DNA of 64,000 nucleotides from Nocardioidaceae bacterium (lineage in GTDB: Bacteria > Actinomycetota > Actinomycetes > Propionibacteriales > Nocardioidaceae), in assembly GCA_030447865.1 (NCBI GenBank), contig JAUJOD010000004.1, forward strand, positions 176,074 through 240,073, given 5' to 3'. The first letter of the stretch is position 1; each line of letters begins with the position of its first letter. Both the position numbers and the translations under genes were made by a program. The notes beneath the pieces were generated by a model, which saw only the letters and a program-made list of their open reading frames with translations, did no database searches and was not told where the DNA came from. Shown here piece after piece: positions 51,269 through 59,920 of the stretch.

Positions 51269-52218
51269 GCCGTCGGCTCCCCTGCTGCGTGCTCGGTGGT
51301 GTCCGCCCCGCTGAGCAGCAGGTAGAGCACCGCCATCCGAACCGCCACCCCGTTCGTCACCTGCTCGACGATGACCGAACGGTGCGAGTCGGCAACGTTC
51401 GCCGCGATCTCCATGCCGCGGTTCATCGGCCCTGGATGCATGACGATCGCGTGGTCGGGCAGCCGCGCGAACCGTCGGTCGTCGAGACCGTATCGGCGGC
51501 TGTACTCCCTCGCGCTGGGGAAGAACGCCGCGTTCATCCGCTCCCGCTGCACCCGCAGCATCATCACGACGTCGGTCTTCTCCAAGGCGCTGTCGAGGTC
51601 GTACGACGTCGCGACGGGCCAGCTGGAGACCCCGACGGGCAAGAGCGTGGGAGGGGCGACCAACGTCACCTCAGCTCCCAACGTCGACAGCAGAAGGGCG
51701 TTCGACCTCGCCACCCGGCTGTGCAGCACGTCGCCGACAATCGCCACCCGGCGCCCGTCGAGATCGCCGAGATGGCGACGCATGGTGAACGCGTCCAGCA
51801 GCGCCTGTGTCGGGTGCTCGTGAGTGCCGTCGCCGGCGTTGATCACGCTTGACCGCACCCAACCGCTGCTCGCCAGGCGATGTGGCGCGCCGGAGGAGCC
51901 GTGCCGGATCACCACCGCGTCGGCGCCCATGGCCTCCAAGGTCAAGGCGGTGTCCTTGAGGCTTTCTCCCTTGGAGACACTCGACCCCTTGGCCGAGAAG
52001 TTGATCACGTCCGCACTGAGCCGCTTGGCGGCCGCCTCGAAGGAGATCCGGGTCCGGGTGGAGTCCTCGAAGAACAGGTTGACCACCGTGCGGCCGCGCA
52101 GGGTGGGGAGCTTCTTGATCGGCCGGTCGGCAAGCGACCGCAGCTCCGCCGCCGTGTCGAGGACGCGCAAGGCGTCACTTTTGGTCAGGTCGGCGGTTGA
52201 CAGCAGGTGCGACTTCAT
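51265..52218 (-). CDS. pyrB: Aspartate carbamoyltransferase catalytic chain
   Basis: A 317-residue enzyme joining carbamoyl phosphate and aspartate. [19 protein letters not shown] is the carbamoyl-phosphate site, followed by [25 protein letters not shown] and [12 protein letters not shown]. No pyrI regulatory chain is present, as usual in actinobacteria; control is likely through PyrR. It overlaps pyrR and pyrC by 4 bases each. Confidence 0.97.
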   Translation of the reverse strand: MKSHLLSTADLTKSDALRVLDTAAELRSLADRPIKKLPTLRGRTVVNLFFEDSTRTRISFEAAAKRLSADVINFSAKGSSVSKGESLKDTALTLEAMGADAVVIRHGSSGAPHRLASSGWVRSSVINAGDGTHEHPTQALLDAFTMRRHLGDLDGRRVAIVGDVLHSRVARSNALLLSTLGAEVTLVAPPTLLPVGVSSWPVATSYDLDSALEKTDVVMMLRVQRERMNAAFFPSAREYSRRYGLDDRRFARLPDHAIVMHPGPMNRGMEIAANVADSHRSVIVEQVTNGVAVRMAVLYLLLSGADTTEHAAGEPTA

Positions 52219-52793
52219 GACTCATCCCCTGCCGCGGAGATCGCCACGGAGTCGACGCCGTCGTACTCCTGGAGCCTTACCTGGACGGTCTCGGTGAGCG
52301 CCGTCGGCAGGTTCTTGCCGACGAAGTCGGCCCGGATCGGCAGTTGACGGTGCCCTCGGTCAACGAGCACGGCCAGCTGCACCGCCCGTGGGCGGCCCAC
52401 GTCGTTGAGGGCATCGAGGGCTGCCCGGATCGTCCGGCCACTGAACAGTACGTCGTCGACGAGCACGACGACCGCGTCGTCGACGCCCCGGGGCGGGATC
52501 TCGGTGCGGGCGAGCGCTCTGGCGGGCTGCAGCCGCAGGTCATCGCGATACATCGTGATGTCGAGCGCGCCAGCGGGGACTTCGACGCCTTCAACCGATG
52601 TCATCGTCGCCGCTACTCGGGTAGCGAGCGGGACACCGCGAGTCGGGATGCCGAGGACGAGAACATCGCCGGGTCCCTTGTTGCGTTCGAGGATCTCGTG
52701 TGCGATGCGGGTGAGCGCACGGGAGATGTCGGAGCGATCGAGCACCACGCGGGTGGACATTGCTGGAGCTGCGCTTCGCTGAGCAGCCGTCAC
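52215..52793 (-). CDS. pyrR: PyrR: pyr operon RNA-binding regulator / uracil phosphoribosyltransferase
   Basis: A 192-residue PRTase-fold protein. [20 protein letters not shown] is the PRPP-binding signature and [15 protein letters not shown] the N-terminal family segment. With UMP bound, PyrR grips a conserved RNA loop in its own leader and represses the operon. The start is probably GTG at 52793, eight bases after AAGGGG; ATG at 52760 is an alternative without a ribosome binding site. The PyrR-binding loop seen just upstream supports autoregulation. Confidence 0.95.
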   Translation of the reverse strand: MTAAQRSAAPAMSTRVVLDRSDISRALTRIAHEILERNKGPGDVLVLGIPTRGVPLATRVAATMTSVEGVEVPAGALDITMYRDDLRLQPARALARTEIPPRGVDDAVVVLVDDVLFSGRTIRAALDALNDVGRPRAVQLAVLVDRGHRQLPIRADFVGKNLPTALTETVQVRLQEYDGVDSVAISAAGDES

Positions 52794-52807
52794 CGGCCAG
52801 ACCCCTT

Positions 52808-52828
52808 CCCCGCCTCACCGGACGGTTC
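52808..52828 (-). promoter_or_regulatory. PyrR-binding loop overlapping the pyrR ribosome binding region
   Basis: On the minus strand, TCCGGTGAGGC (52822-52812) matches the PyrR-binding consensus UCCNGNGAGGC and is flanked by CCG and CGG, which can pair. The ribosome binding run GGGGAAGGGG begins immediately downstream and leads to the GTG at 52793. PyrR bound here would block ribosome entry, the translational repression known for mycobacterial PyrR. A weak promoter lies upstream (TGACA-like at 52881-52876, TAGCGT at 52856-52851, 19-base spacer), giving a leader of about 50 bases. Confidence 0.7.
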
Positions 52829-52888
52829 GTTAAAGGATGTCGCTGGCGCCACGCTACCGCAGTGAACCCATGATCTGTCATATTTGGG

Positions 52889-52901
52889 TAACATTGCGTG
52901 A
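52889..52901. promoter_or_regulatory. BldD-box-like site on the bldD promoter
   Basis: TAACATTGCGTGA fits the Streptomyces BldD consensus TNACNCWGNGTNA at nine of ten defined positions. Its first six bases, TAACAT, are also the best -10 for bldD, whose ATG is 28 bases downstream of TAACAT after an AGGGA ribosome binding site. Autorepression by BldD would be expected. The box also lies about 35 bases upstream of the candidate pyrR promoter -10. Confidence 0.5.
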
Positions 52902-52922
52902 AGACGCGAAGGGACCGCACCG

Positions 52923-53426
52923 ATGACCCAGCAAACCCAGCAGTACACCAAGGCCTTGGGATCCCGCTTGCGGGCGATCCGGCAGCAGCAGGGATTGTCC
53001 CTGCAAGGTGTCGAGGAGAAGTCCAACGGACGGTGGAAGGCTGTCGTCGTCGGCTCATACGAGCGCGGCGATCGGGCGGTGACGGTCCAGAAGCTCTCCG
53101 AGCTTGCAGCGTTCTACGGCGTGCCGATGAGCGAGCTGATCCCTGGCGGCGGGCAGTTCGGTGCGGCCCGCGAGCTCAGCTCGAAGCTTGTCGTCGATCT
53201 CGAGCGGCTGCACGAACTCGACACGGAGGAGGCGGCGCCGTTGTCTCGGTTCGTCGCCACGGTGCAAGCCCAGCGCGGCGACTACAACGGCAAGATGCTG
53301 TCGATTCGCCAAGACGACCTTCGGACGCTGGCGGTGATCTACGCCGAGGCGCCCAGCCAGGTGGTCGACCGCATGCAGCTGTGGGGGATCCTGCGTCAGC
53401 CCGACCGGGCCGCAGCCACCGCCTAG
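52923..53426 (+). CDS. bldD: BldD developmental/c-di-GMP-responsive transcription regulator
   Basis: A 167-residue protein. Residues 8-75 are an XRE helix-turn-helix with LRAIRQQQGLSLQGVEEKS and GRWKAVVVGSYERGDRAVTV, nearly identical to Streptomyces BldD as I recall it. The C-terminal domain has QRGDYNGKMLSIRQDD, the RGD-x8-RQDD signature that binds tetrameric c-di-GMP and drives dimerisation. BldD represses sporulation and other developmental genes in Streptomyces; in a non-sporulating relative its regulon is unknown. It is the only plus-strand gene in the housekeeping half, between pyrR and nusB. Confidence 0.96.
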   Translation: MTQQTQQYTKALGSRLRAIRQQQGLSLQGVEEKSNGRWKAVVVGSYERGDRAVTVQKLSELAAFYGVPMSELIPGGGQFGAARELSSKLVVDLERLHELDTEEAAPLSRFVATVQAQRGDYNGKMLSIRQDDLRTLAVIYAEAPSQVVDRMQLWGILRQPDRAAATA

Positions 53427-53446
53427 CCGCCCCACCCCACCAACAC

Positions 53447-53490
53447 TTGTCAGAATCCACTCGGTCCATAGGCCGACTACGTTCTGACAA
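53447..53490. repeat. 44-bp palindromic repeat, copy 3 (between bldD and nusB)
   Basis: The outer arms TTGTCAGAA and TTCTGACAA are identical to copy 1. The inner stem is TCGGTC with GGCCGA around CATA, differing from copy 1 at five positions, several of them paired changes that keep the stem. It occupies the middle of the 81-base gap between the convergent bldD and nusB genes. Confidence 0.9.
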
Positions 53491-53507
53491 CTCTTAGCGT
53501 GGCGGTC

Positions 53508-53918
53508 TCACCCTGGGAGCGCGTTCGCCGCTGCTGCGAGGCTCGCGAGCACCCCGTTGATGAACCCCGGCGAGTCGTCGGTCGACAGCTCGCTCGCCAA
53601 CGCCACCGCCTCGCTGAGCGCTACCGCGGCGGGCACCTCATCGACGTACCTCAGCTCATAGACCGCGATGCGCAACAGGTTGCGGTCGACTCCCGGCATC
53701 CGGCCCAAGGGCCAGCCGGTGGAGTGCGCGGCGATGGCCTCGTCGATCTCGCTGAGCTGCCCGGCGACGCCGTGCACCAGCCGCACCGTGTAGTCGTTGA
53801 GGGGCTGCTCGGGTTTGGCCTGCCGGTCCGCCAGCGTGGCACCCAGCGGCAGGCCCTGCAGCTCCGACTCGAAGAGGATGTCGAGGGCCCGCTTGCGCGC
53901 CTTGGTGCGAGCGCCCAT
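53508..53918 (-). CDS. nusB: Transcription antitermination factor NusB
   Basis: A 136-residue all-helical RNA-binding protein. ARTKARKRALDILFESELQG starts the family domain; MPGVDRNLLRIAVYELRY and VALASELSTDDSPGFINGVL are the conserved helices. It acts with NusE on ribosomal RNA transcription. The ATG overlaps the efp stop by one base (TGATG). Confidence 0.95.
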   Translation of the reverse strand: MGARTKARKRALDILFESELQGLPLGATLADRQAKPEQPLNDYTVRLVHGVAGQLSEIDEAIAAHSTGWPLGRMPGVDRNLLRIAVYELRYVDEVPAAVALSEAVALASELSTDDSPGFINGVLASLAAAANALPG

Positions 53919-54481
53919 CAGCTCGACACGCGGCCGAGGTAACTGCCGTCGCGGGTGTCGACCTTGACCTTCTCACCAGATGTGATGAACAGCGGTACGG
54001 CGATCTCGTACCCCGTCTCGAGGCGGGCCCGCTTGGTGCCGCCGGTGGACCGGTCACCTTGCAGGCCGGGCTCGGTGTACTCGATGAGCAGCTCGACCGA
54101 CGCGGGGAGCTCGAGGTACAGCGGGAGCCCGTCGTGCATCGCCACCACGGCGTCTTGGTTCTCGAGCAGGAAGTTCTCGGCGGGTCCGACCGTGTCGGGC
54201 GCGAGGTGGAGCTGGTCGTAGGTCTCGGTGTCCATGAAGACGTAGGACTCACCGTCGTTGTAGAGGTAGGTCATCGTGCGCTTGTCGACGTTGGCGGTGT
54301 CGACCTTGACGTCGGCGTTGAACGTCTTGTCGACCACCTTCCCCGACAGCACACTCTTCAGCTTCGTGCGCACCACCGCACCGCCCTTGCCGGGCTTGTG
54401 GTGCTGGAACCAGATCACCGACCACAGCTGGCCGTCGAGGTTGAGCACCATGCCGTTCTTGAGGTCGTTGGTGGTAGCCAT
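53918..54481 (-). CDS. efp: Translation elongation factor P
   Basis: A 187-residue three-domain factor that rescues ribosomes stalled at Pro-Pro. [19 protein letters not shown] starts domain I; the tip loop [13 protein letters not shown] has Lys32 at the position modified in other bacteria. The end, [17 protein letters not shown], is standard. No EpmA/EpmB-type genes are in the window. The ATG at 54481 is preferred; the open frame upstream runs through the palindromic repeat and is not coding. Confidence 0.96.
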   Translation of the reverse strand: MATTNDLKNGMVLNLDGQLWSVIWFQHHKPGKGGAVVRTKLKSVLSGKVVDKTFNADVKVDTANVDKRTMTYLYNDGESYVFMDTETYDQLHLAPDTVGPAENFLLENQDAVVAMHDGLPLYLELPASVELLIEYTEPGLQGDRSTGGTKRARLETGYEIAVPLFITSGEKVKVDTRDGSYLGRVSS

Positions 54482-54551
54482 AGGGCTCCAAGTCTGCCCC
54501 GTGTGGCGTACGTCGACCGCACCGGGGGCTGCCCCTGCCCCCTCCCCCGAC

Positions 54552-54595
54552 TTGTCAGTCTGCATTCGACCTATGGGTCGTCTACGTTCTGACAA
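54552..54595. repeat. 44-bp palindromic repeat, copy 4 (upstream of efp)
   Basis: The arms are TTGTCAG and CTGACAA; the inner stem is TTCGACC with GGTCGTC around TATG. It differs from copy 1 at five positions. It sits directly after the glycosyltransferase stop (54597) and 71 bases before the efp start, so it could influence efp transcription or act as a terminator for the upstream gene. Confidence 0.88.
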
Positions 54596-54596
54596 G

Positions 54597-55724
54597 TCAT
54601 AGGGGCAACTCGCGGGGGGCGGGGACGTCACGGTGCGGCAAGAGCGACGAATACAGCTCAGCCACCGCGTCGACCATCGCTGGATAGGTGTGCCGGTTGG
54701 CGTGCTGGCGGCCCGCTTGGGCGAGTTCCGCGCGCGCGGACTGGTCCGCGAGGAGGGAGGTGAGCACTGTGGCGAGGTCGTCAGCCGAGCCCGGTGGCAC
54801 CAGCACTCCCGCCCTGCCCTCGGCGAGCCGGTCGGGTATCCCGCCCACCTGGCTGCCGACCACAGGGGTGCCTGCTTGCTGGGCCTCGTGGATCACCAGC
54901 GGCGCGCCGTCACTAAGCGACGGTACGGCGAGCACGTCCAGGCCGGCCAAGATCTGGTGGACGTCGTGGCGGTGACCGAGGAAGTGCACAGCCGACGCAA
55001 TGCCCAGCGCCTCGGCCTGCCGCTGCAGCGCCGGTAGCTGTGGACCTTGCCCGACGACGACCAGTTCCGCCGCACCGAGCTTGCTGCGGATGAGTCCGAT
55101 TGACTCCAGCAGAACGCCAACGCCCTTCTCGGGCTGGAGGCGGCCGACGTACCCCACCAGTGGACCCGCTGGCAACCAGGCGGGCCGCCGATCAGGCGGA
55201 TTACCCACCGCTGACTGCCGCCCGACCGGCAGCACTACATGCAGTCGGTCGGAGCGGACGCCGTAGTGCTCGTGCAGCGAGGCGGCGATGGCGTGCGACA
55301 CCGCGATCACGTGTGCCGCGCGCCGGTACACCAGCCGGCTCGCCCAGCGCGCGGTCAGCCCCCGCCACGGCGCCTCGGTGTGTTCCGTCACCACCAGCGG
55401 AACCCGCTGACCCGTGACGGCGGCAGCGGCCGCCACCTCGCTGGCGTAGATGTGCGCATGCATCAGATCGAACCTGCCGCTTCGCACCAGCCGGCGCAGT
55501 CGACGTGCGTAGGTCGCACTGAAGCGTCGCTTGATCACGCGGTCGCCGACCTCGTGGCACGGCACACCGATCTCGCGCACGGGTTGCGGTGGTCCGCCCG
55601 CTGTGGAGCAGGCGAGCTCGACGTCCCAGCCACCGTCGCGTAGGCCGAGGGCAAGGTCGACGGCATGCTGCTCGGCGCCACCGCCAAACAGCGCGTCGAC
55701 GACAATGAGCACCCGACCCGGCAT
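54597..55724 (-). CDS. GT4-family glycosyltransferase
   Basis: A 375-residue GT-B enzyme. The N-terminal fold begins [20 protein letters not shown]; the donor-binding C-terminal half has [26 protein letters not shown] and [20 protein letters not shown], where the E-x7-E-type motif of GT4 is partly altered ([11 protein letters not shown]). It probably adds a sugar to a lipid or cell-surface acceptor; the substrate is unknown. The ATG at 55724 follows GGAAGG seven bases upstream; ATG at 55739 is in frame. In related genomes I would expect an Xaa-Pro peptidase gene between aroQ and efp instead. Confidence 0.85.
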   Translation of the reverse strand: MPGRVLIVVDALFGGGAEQHAVDLALGLRDGGWDVELACSTAGGPPQPVREIGVPCHEVGDRVIKRRFSATYARRLRRLVRSGRFDLMHAHIYASEVAAAAAVTGQRVPLVVTEHTEAPWRGLTARWASRLVYRRAAHVIAVSHAIAASLHEHYGVRSDRLHVVLPVGRQSAVGNPPDRRPAWLPAGPLVGYVGRLQPEKGVGVLLESIGLIRSKLGAAELVVVGQGPQLPALQRQAEALGIASAVHFLGHRHDVHQILAGLDVLAVPSLSDGAPLVIHEAQQAGTPVVGSQVGGIPDRLAEGRAGVLVPPGSADDLATVLTSLLADQSARAELAQAGRQHANRHTYPAMVDAVAELYSSLLPHRDVPAPRELPL

Positions 55725-55743
55725 CCCCCCGCCTTCCATCGAG

Positions 55744-56175
55744 CTACCCCGCCATCGCCGCGAGCGCTAGCAGGCCAAGACGGTAGGAGTCGAGGCCGAA
55801 GCCGGCGATGGTGCCGCTGGCTACCCCGGAAATGACGCTGGTACGCCGAAACTCCTCCCGTGCGGCCGGGTTGGACAGGTGCACCTCGACGAGCGGTGCC
55901 CGCAGCGCCGCGCAGGCGTCCCGCAGCGCGTAGGAGTAGTGGGTGAAAGCAGCTGGGTTCAGCAGCACCGGCGTTTGCGAGTCCGCGGCGGCGTGCAGCC
56001 ACGAGATCAGCTCCGCCTCGTCGTCGCTCTGCCGCACCTCGACCTGGAGACCGAGCTCCTCGCCCCACTGCGCGCAGCGGTTCGCGAGCTCGTCGTGCGA
56101 CGCGGAGCCGTAGATCTCCGGTTCACGAGATCCCAGCCGGCCGAGGTTGGGCCCGTTGAGCACCAGCGCACGCAC
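55744..56175 (-). CDS. aroQ: 3-dehydroquinate dehydratase, type II
   Basis: A 143-residue enzyme for the third step of the shikimate pathway. LVLNGPNLGRLGSREPEIYG contains the flexible-lid Arg and the catalytic Tyr; NPAAFTHYSYALRDA and VEVHLSNPAAREEFRR (catalytic His) complete the site. It starts at GTG 56175, 10 bases after aroB. The enzyme is a dodecamer in other species. Confidence 0.96.
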   Translation of the reverse strand: MRALVLNGPNLGRLGSREPEIYGSASHDELANRCAQWGEELGLQVEVRQSDDEAELISWLHAAADSQTPVLLNPAAFTHYSYALRDACAALRAPLVEVHLSNPAAREEFRRTSVISGVASGTIAGFGLDSYRLGLLALAAMAG

Positions 56176-56185
56176 GGCGCCGAGC

Positions 56186-57298
56186 CTATCGCGGCGAGTT
56201 CGGGGTGCAGAGGCTTGCGTACGCCGACTCCAGCAGCGCTGGCTCTGGCCCCGCCAGGATCGCGGGTCGCCCGACCGCCTCGAGTATCACCAGCCGCAGC
56301 TGGTCGCCTCTGGCCTTCTTGTCAACGCGCATCGCGTAGTACAGCGGGGCCCACCTTCCAGGTCGGTACGTCGTCGGGAGCCCCACGCTTGCCAGCACCT
56401 CGCGGTGCCGGCTGGCCGTCGCCGCGTCGAGCCGACCGGTCAGCCGGGCCAGCTCCGCGACGTACACCATGCCGATCGATACGGCGTCGCCGTGCCGAAA
56501 CGCGTAGCCCTCGACCCGCTCGATGGCATGCCCGAACGTGTGCCCGTAGTTCAGCGCCTCGCGGCCCACAGCCGCGCCCGTCGACGTCGTCTCCCGCAGA
56601 TCTGTGCTCACCACGTCGGCCTTCACCCGGATCGCGCGTTCGATCAGCTCTCGGCTCGCGGGAGTTGCGGGGTCGGTGGCCGCGCCGGCATCGGCTGCCA
56701 CGATGCGCAAGATCTCGGGGTCGGCGATGAACCCGCACTTGATGACCTCGGCGAGGCCGCTCACCAGCTCCGGTCGTGGCAGCGTCTGCAGCAGGTCGAG
56801 GTCGCACAGCACCGCCGCCGGTTCGTGGATGGCGCCGACCAGGTTCTTACCCTCAGCGGTGTTGATGCCGGTCTTGCCACCGACCGCTGCATCCACCATG
56901 CCGAGCAGGGTGGTCGGGACGTGCACGACAGCCACCCCCCGCAGGAATGTCGCGGCGACGAAGCCCGCCAGGTCTGTGGTCGCTCCCCCGCCGACGCTCA
57001 CGACCGCGTCGGAACGGGTGAGACCGTGCTGGCCGAGGCGTTGCCAGCAGTGGGCGGCAGTGCTGGCCGTCTTTGCCGCCTCGGCGTTCGGGACCTCGAG
57101 GAGCGTCACCTCAAGACCGAGCGAGGCAAGGTGGTCCCGGATCGCCCCGGCCGTCGGGGCAAGCGCCGCCGGGTGGATGACGCCGACGCGGCGCACGCCA
57201 GCACCGAGCTGGTCGGCAACGTCGCGGCGCACACCGGGGCCGACGATCACGTCGTACGGCGACTCCGTCCGCACCGTGATCCGGGTGGGCTCACTCAT
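56186..57298 (-). CDS. aroB: 3-dehydroquinate synthase
   Basis: A 370-residue NAD- and metal-dependent enzyme that cyclises DAHP. VSVGGGATTDLAGFVAATFL is the nucleotide-binding region; TTLLGMVDAAVGGKTGIN, GLAEVIKCGFI and REALNYGHTFGHAIE carry the catalytic and metal residues. The ATG at 57298 overlaps the aroK stop in ATGAGTGA, indicating coupling. Length is normal. Confidence 0.96.
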   Translation of the reverse strand: MSEPTRITVRTESPYDVIVGPGVRRDVADQLGAGVRRVGVIHPAALAPTAGAIRDHLASLGLEVTLLEVPNAEAAKTASTAAHCWQRLGQHGLTRSDAVVSVGGGATTDLAGFVAATFLRGVAVVHVPTTLLGMVDAAVGGKTGINTAEGKNLVGAIHEPAAVLCDLDLLQTLPRPELVSGLAEVIKCGFIADPEILRIVAADAGAATDPATPASRELIERAIRVKADVVSTDLRETTSTGAAVGREALNYGHTFGHAIERVEGYAFRHGDAVSIGMVYVAELARLTGRLDAATASRHREVLASVGLPTTYRPGRWAPLYYAMRVDKKARGDQLRLVILEAVGRPAILAGPEPALLESAYASLCTPNSPR

Positions 57299-57857
57299 CG
57301 GCCAGCGCACTCTCGATCAGCCGCTCGACCTCGTCGGCGACAGCCGCCACCCCGAGCCCGTCGGTCGCCACCGTGAACAGCGCCACCTGCTCGTAGAACC
57401 CCCGCCGCCCGTCGAGCAGCGCCTTGAGCTGGCCGCGCACGTTCCCCAGCAGAAGCGGCCGGGAGGCTCCCAGCCCGACGCGGGCGGCAGCAGCGGCCAA
57501 CCCGACCTCGAGGAAGACGACCCGGTGACCGGCGAGCGCTGCGCGGGTCTCCGGGGCCACGACAGCACCACCGCCCAACGAGACAATCCCGTCACAGGCG
57601 GTCAGCGCCTCAGCGACTGCCTGCCGCTCGAGCGCGCGGAAGGCCGCTTCTCCGTCGTCGATGAAGATGTCGGCGACCGGCTTGCCGGCGCGGGCCTCCA
57701 CTGCCGCGTCGGTGTCACATACGTGCACGCTCCAGCGGTCAGCGAGCACCTGTCCTACCGCTGTTTTCCCCGCGCCGGGCGGGCCGACGAGCACAACGCG
57801 CGGAGGTCCGGCTGAGCCGTGGGTCTTGGTGGCCGCCGGTGGGAGGCTCGAGCTCAC
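57291..57857 (-). CDS. aroK: Shikimate kinase
   Basis: A 188-residue P-loop kinase. [20 protein letters not shown] is Walker [15 protein letters not shown] has the shikimate/metal Asp; FRALERQAV and SLGGGAVV bind shikimate; RPLLLG is the adenine-loop region. It starts at GTG 57857, overlapping the aroC stop in GTGA, and has a 20-residue N-terminal extension rich in Ser, Pro and Ala. The open frame further upstream lies inside aroC. Confidence 0.95.
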   Translation of the reverse strand: MSSSLPPAATKTHGSAGPPRVVLVGPPGAGKTAVGQVLADRWSVHVCDTDAAVEARAGKPVADIFIDDGEAAFRALERQAVAEALTACDGIVSLGGGAVVAPETRAALAGHRVVFLEVGLAAAAARVGLGASRPLLLGNVRGQLKALLDGRRGFYEQVALFTVATDGLGVAAVADEVERLIESALADE

Positions 57858-59032
57858 CGGTGCCTCAGCGCTGCCAGGTAGCCCTGACAGTTGCGGTGCG
57901 TCTCCTCGACCGAGTCGCCACCGAACTTCTCCAGCGCCGCGTCGGCTAGTACCAGCGCGACCATCGCTTCCGCGACCACAGCAGCGGCCGGCACCGCGCA
58001 TACGTCGGAGCGTTGGTGATGAGCGACCGCTGCCTCGCCGGTGGCCACGTCGACGGTACGCAGCGCCCTTGGGATCGTCGAGATCGGCTTCATCGCCGCC
58101 CGCACGCGCAGCAGCTCACCCGTCGACATGCCGCCTTCGGTGCCGCCGGAGCGACCCGACGTACGGCGGATGCCGTCCGGCCCAGGCTCCATCTCGTCAT
58201 GGGCGAGCGACCCGGGCCCGCGTGCTACGGCGAACCCGTCGCCCACCTCGACGCCCTTGATTGCCTGGATGCCCATCAGCGCAGCGGCGAGCCGGGAGTC
58301 GAGCCGCCGGTCCCAGTGCACGTGTGACCCCAGCCCAGGCGGGACCCCGTGCGCAACGACCTCGACCACGCCGCCCAGCGTGTCGCCCTCGCGGTGCGCC
58401 TGGTCGATCGCGGCGACCATCGCGGCGCTGGCGTCGGCGTCGAGGCAGCGCACCGGGTCGGCATCCAGCCGCCCGACGTCGTCAGGCGAGGGGACCGCTG
58501 ACGCCGGAGCGGCTGCCCCGCCGATCGCGACGACGTGCGAGACGAGGTGCGCCCCGATCGCCTGGTCGAGGAACGCCGCCGCGAACACGCCGAGGCCGAC
58601 CCGGGCCGCAGTCTCCCGGGCGCTCGCCCGCTCCAAGACCGGGCGCGCCTCGTCGAAGCCGTACTTCTGCATTCCGACGAGGTCGGCGTGGCCGGGTCGC
58701 GGTCGGGTCAGCGGCGCGTTGCGGGCCAGCTGCTCCACGGCGGCCGGATCGACGGGGTCAGCGGACATCACCTGCTCCCACTTGGGCCACTCGGTGTTCC
58801 CGATGGTCAGCGCGACCGGACTGCCGATGGTGCGGCCATGGCGCACCCCCGCGACGATGGCGACCTCGTCCTGCTCGAACGTCATCCGGGCGCCGCGTCC
58901 GTAACCGAGTCGACGGCGCGCCAGCGCCGTGCCCACCTCTGCGGTGGTTACCGAGATACCGGCGGGCAGTCCCTCGAGCACAGCTACCAGTGCGGGGCCG
59001 TGCGACTCACCCGCCGTCAGCCACCGAAGCAT
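57854..59032 (-). CDS. aroC: Chorismate synthase
   Basis: A 392-residue FMN-dependent enzyme for the last shikimate step. [20 protein letters not shown] is the first signature with its His; [20 protein letters not shown] and [11 protein letters not shown] the second; [20 protein letters not shown] and [20 protein letters not shown] lie toward the C-terminus. It is coupled to aroK by overlap. Confidence 0.97.
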   Translation of the reverse strand: MLRWLTAGESHGPALVAVLEGLPAGISVTTAEVGTALARRRLGYGRGARMTFEQDEVAIVAGVRHGRTIGSPVALTIGNTEWPKWEQVMSADPVDPAAVEQLARNAPLTRPRPGHADLVGMQKYGFDEARPVLERASARETAARVGLGVFAAAFLDQAIGAHLVSHVVAIGGAAAPASAVPSPDDVGRLDADPVRCLDADASAAMVAAIDQAHREGDTLGGVVEVVAHGVPPGLGSHVHWDRRLDSRLAAALMGIQAIKGVEVGDGFAVARGPGSLAHDEMEPGPDGIRRTSGRSGGTEGGMSTGELLRVRAAMKPISTIPRALRTVDVATGEAAVAHHQRSDVCAVPAAAVVAEAMVALVLADAALEKFGGDSVEETHRNCQGYLAALRHR

Positions 59033-59061
59033 GGGCGTCAGTGTGTCACGCGCTCAGCAAC

Positions 59062-59856
59062 TCACCAGGCGGTGTACCAGCCGGACAGCGCAGTCCCCCA
59101 CAGCAGCCCGACGAGCGCCCCCAGCAGCATGAACGGGCCGAACGGGTAACGCTTGCGGTCGACGAGCTTCGCCAGCGCAAGCACGCCCCCACCGATCGCG
59201 CCCAGCAGGAACCCGGCATACATCCCGGAGACTAGCTGGGCCCACCCGAGGTAACCCAGCGCCAGCCCCAGCAGGCCGGCGAGGCGTACGTCGCCGTACC
59301 CCAGGCCCGCTGGGTAGACGAGCCACAGCACGAAGTAGAAGCCGCCCATTGCCAGCCACCCCAACACCGCCCGCACCAGCGACGCGCTGTTGTCGTCGAG
59401 CAGCGCCGCGAGACCCAGCAGAGCGACCAGCACTGCGTACGACGGGGCGATGATCCGCGTCGGCAGCAGCCGGGTCCGCGCGTCGACGTACCCGAGAACG
59501 ACGCCCACGGCGCCGACGTACACCCACGCGCCGATCACCGGCGAGGCTCCCAGTCGCCAACCCACCAAACCACCGACAACGGCACCCACCGCAGCCAGCC
59601 TTGCCGCCAGCAAGCGAGCGCCCGCGAGGTCGCTGTAACGGATCTTTCCCGGCGTTGACTGCGCCGGCTGTGTCAGGGCGCCGTCGGTGCCTGTGGCAGT
59701 AGCGCCCGCCGGCTGGTTGCCGATCGGCTCGTCGGCCGACTCGACCATCGGGTCGTCCGCCGGCTCCGGAAGCCGCCGGATCAGTGCCGGCCCGAGCGCG
59801 CAGAGGCCGGCGGTCACAGCGGCACAGGCCAAAAGCGCCAGCAGGTCCGTCGACAC
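59062..59856 (-). CDS. Prepilin peptidase (A24 family)
   Basis: A 264-residue membrane protein with about seven hydrophobic helices. The two catalytic Asp are seen in VLGYVDARTRLLP and GLGYGDVRLAGLLG. It lacks the N-terminal zinc CxxC domain of PilD, having a Ser/Pro-rich insert instead (residues 30-70), as in short actinobacterial forms. It would cut leader peptides of type IV pilin-like proteins for Tad/Flp pili. It lies between aroE and aroC, a position seen in other actinobacteria. Confidence 0.9.
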   Translation of the reverse strand: MSTDLLALLACAAVTAGLCALGPALIRRLPEPADDPMVESADEPIGNQPAGATATGTDGALTQPAQSTPGKIRYSDLAGARLLAARLAAVGAVVGGLVGWRLGASPVIGAWVYVGAVGVVLGYVDARTRLLPTRIIAPSYAVLVALLGLAALLDDNSASLVRAVLGWLAMGGFYFVLWLVYPAGLGYGDVRLAGLLGLALGYLGWAQLVSGMYAGFLLGAIGGGVLALAKLVDRKRYPFGPFMLLGALVGLLWGTALSGWYTAW

Positions 59857-59920
59857 AACCCGTCAGCGTAGTTGCGCCTCACCCCGTCGCGAGAGCGGAG
59901 CATCGGGTGCCTGTGGATCG

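Noticed and set aside
8186-54595. CRISPR array or tRNA-like interpretation of the 44-bp palindromes
   Set aside because: The copies are scattered over 46 kb without regular spacers or cas genes, and no cloverleaf can be drawn.
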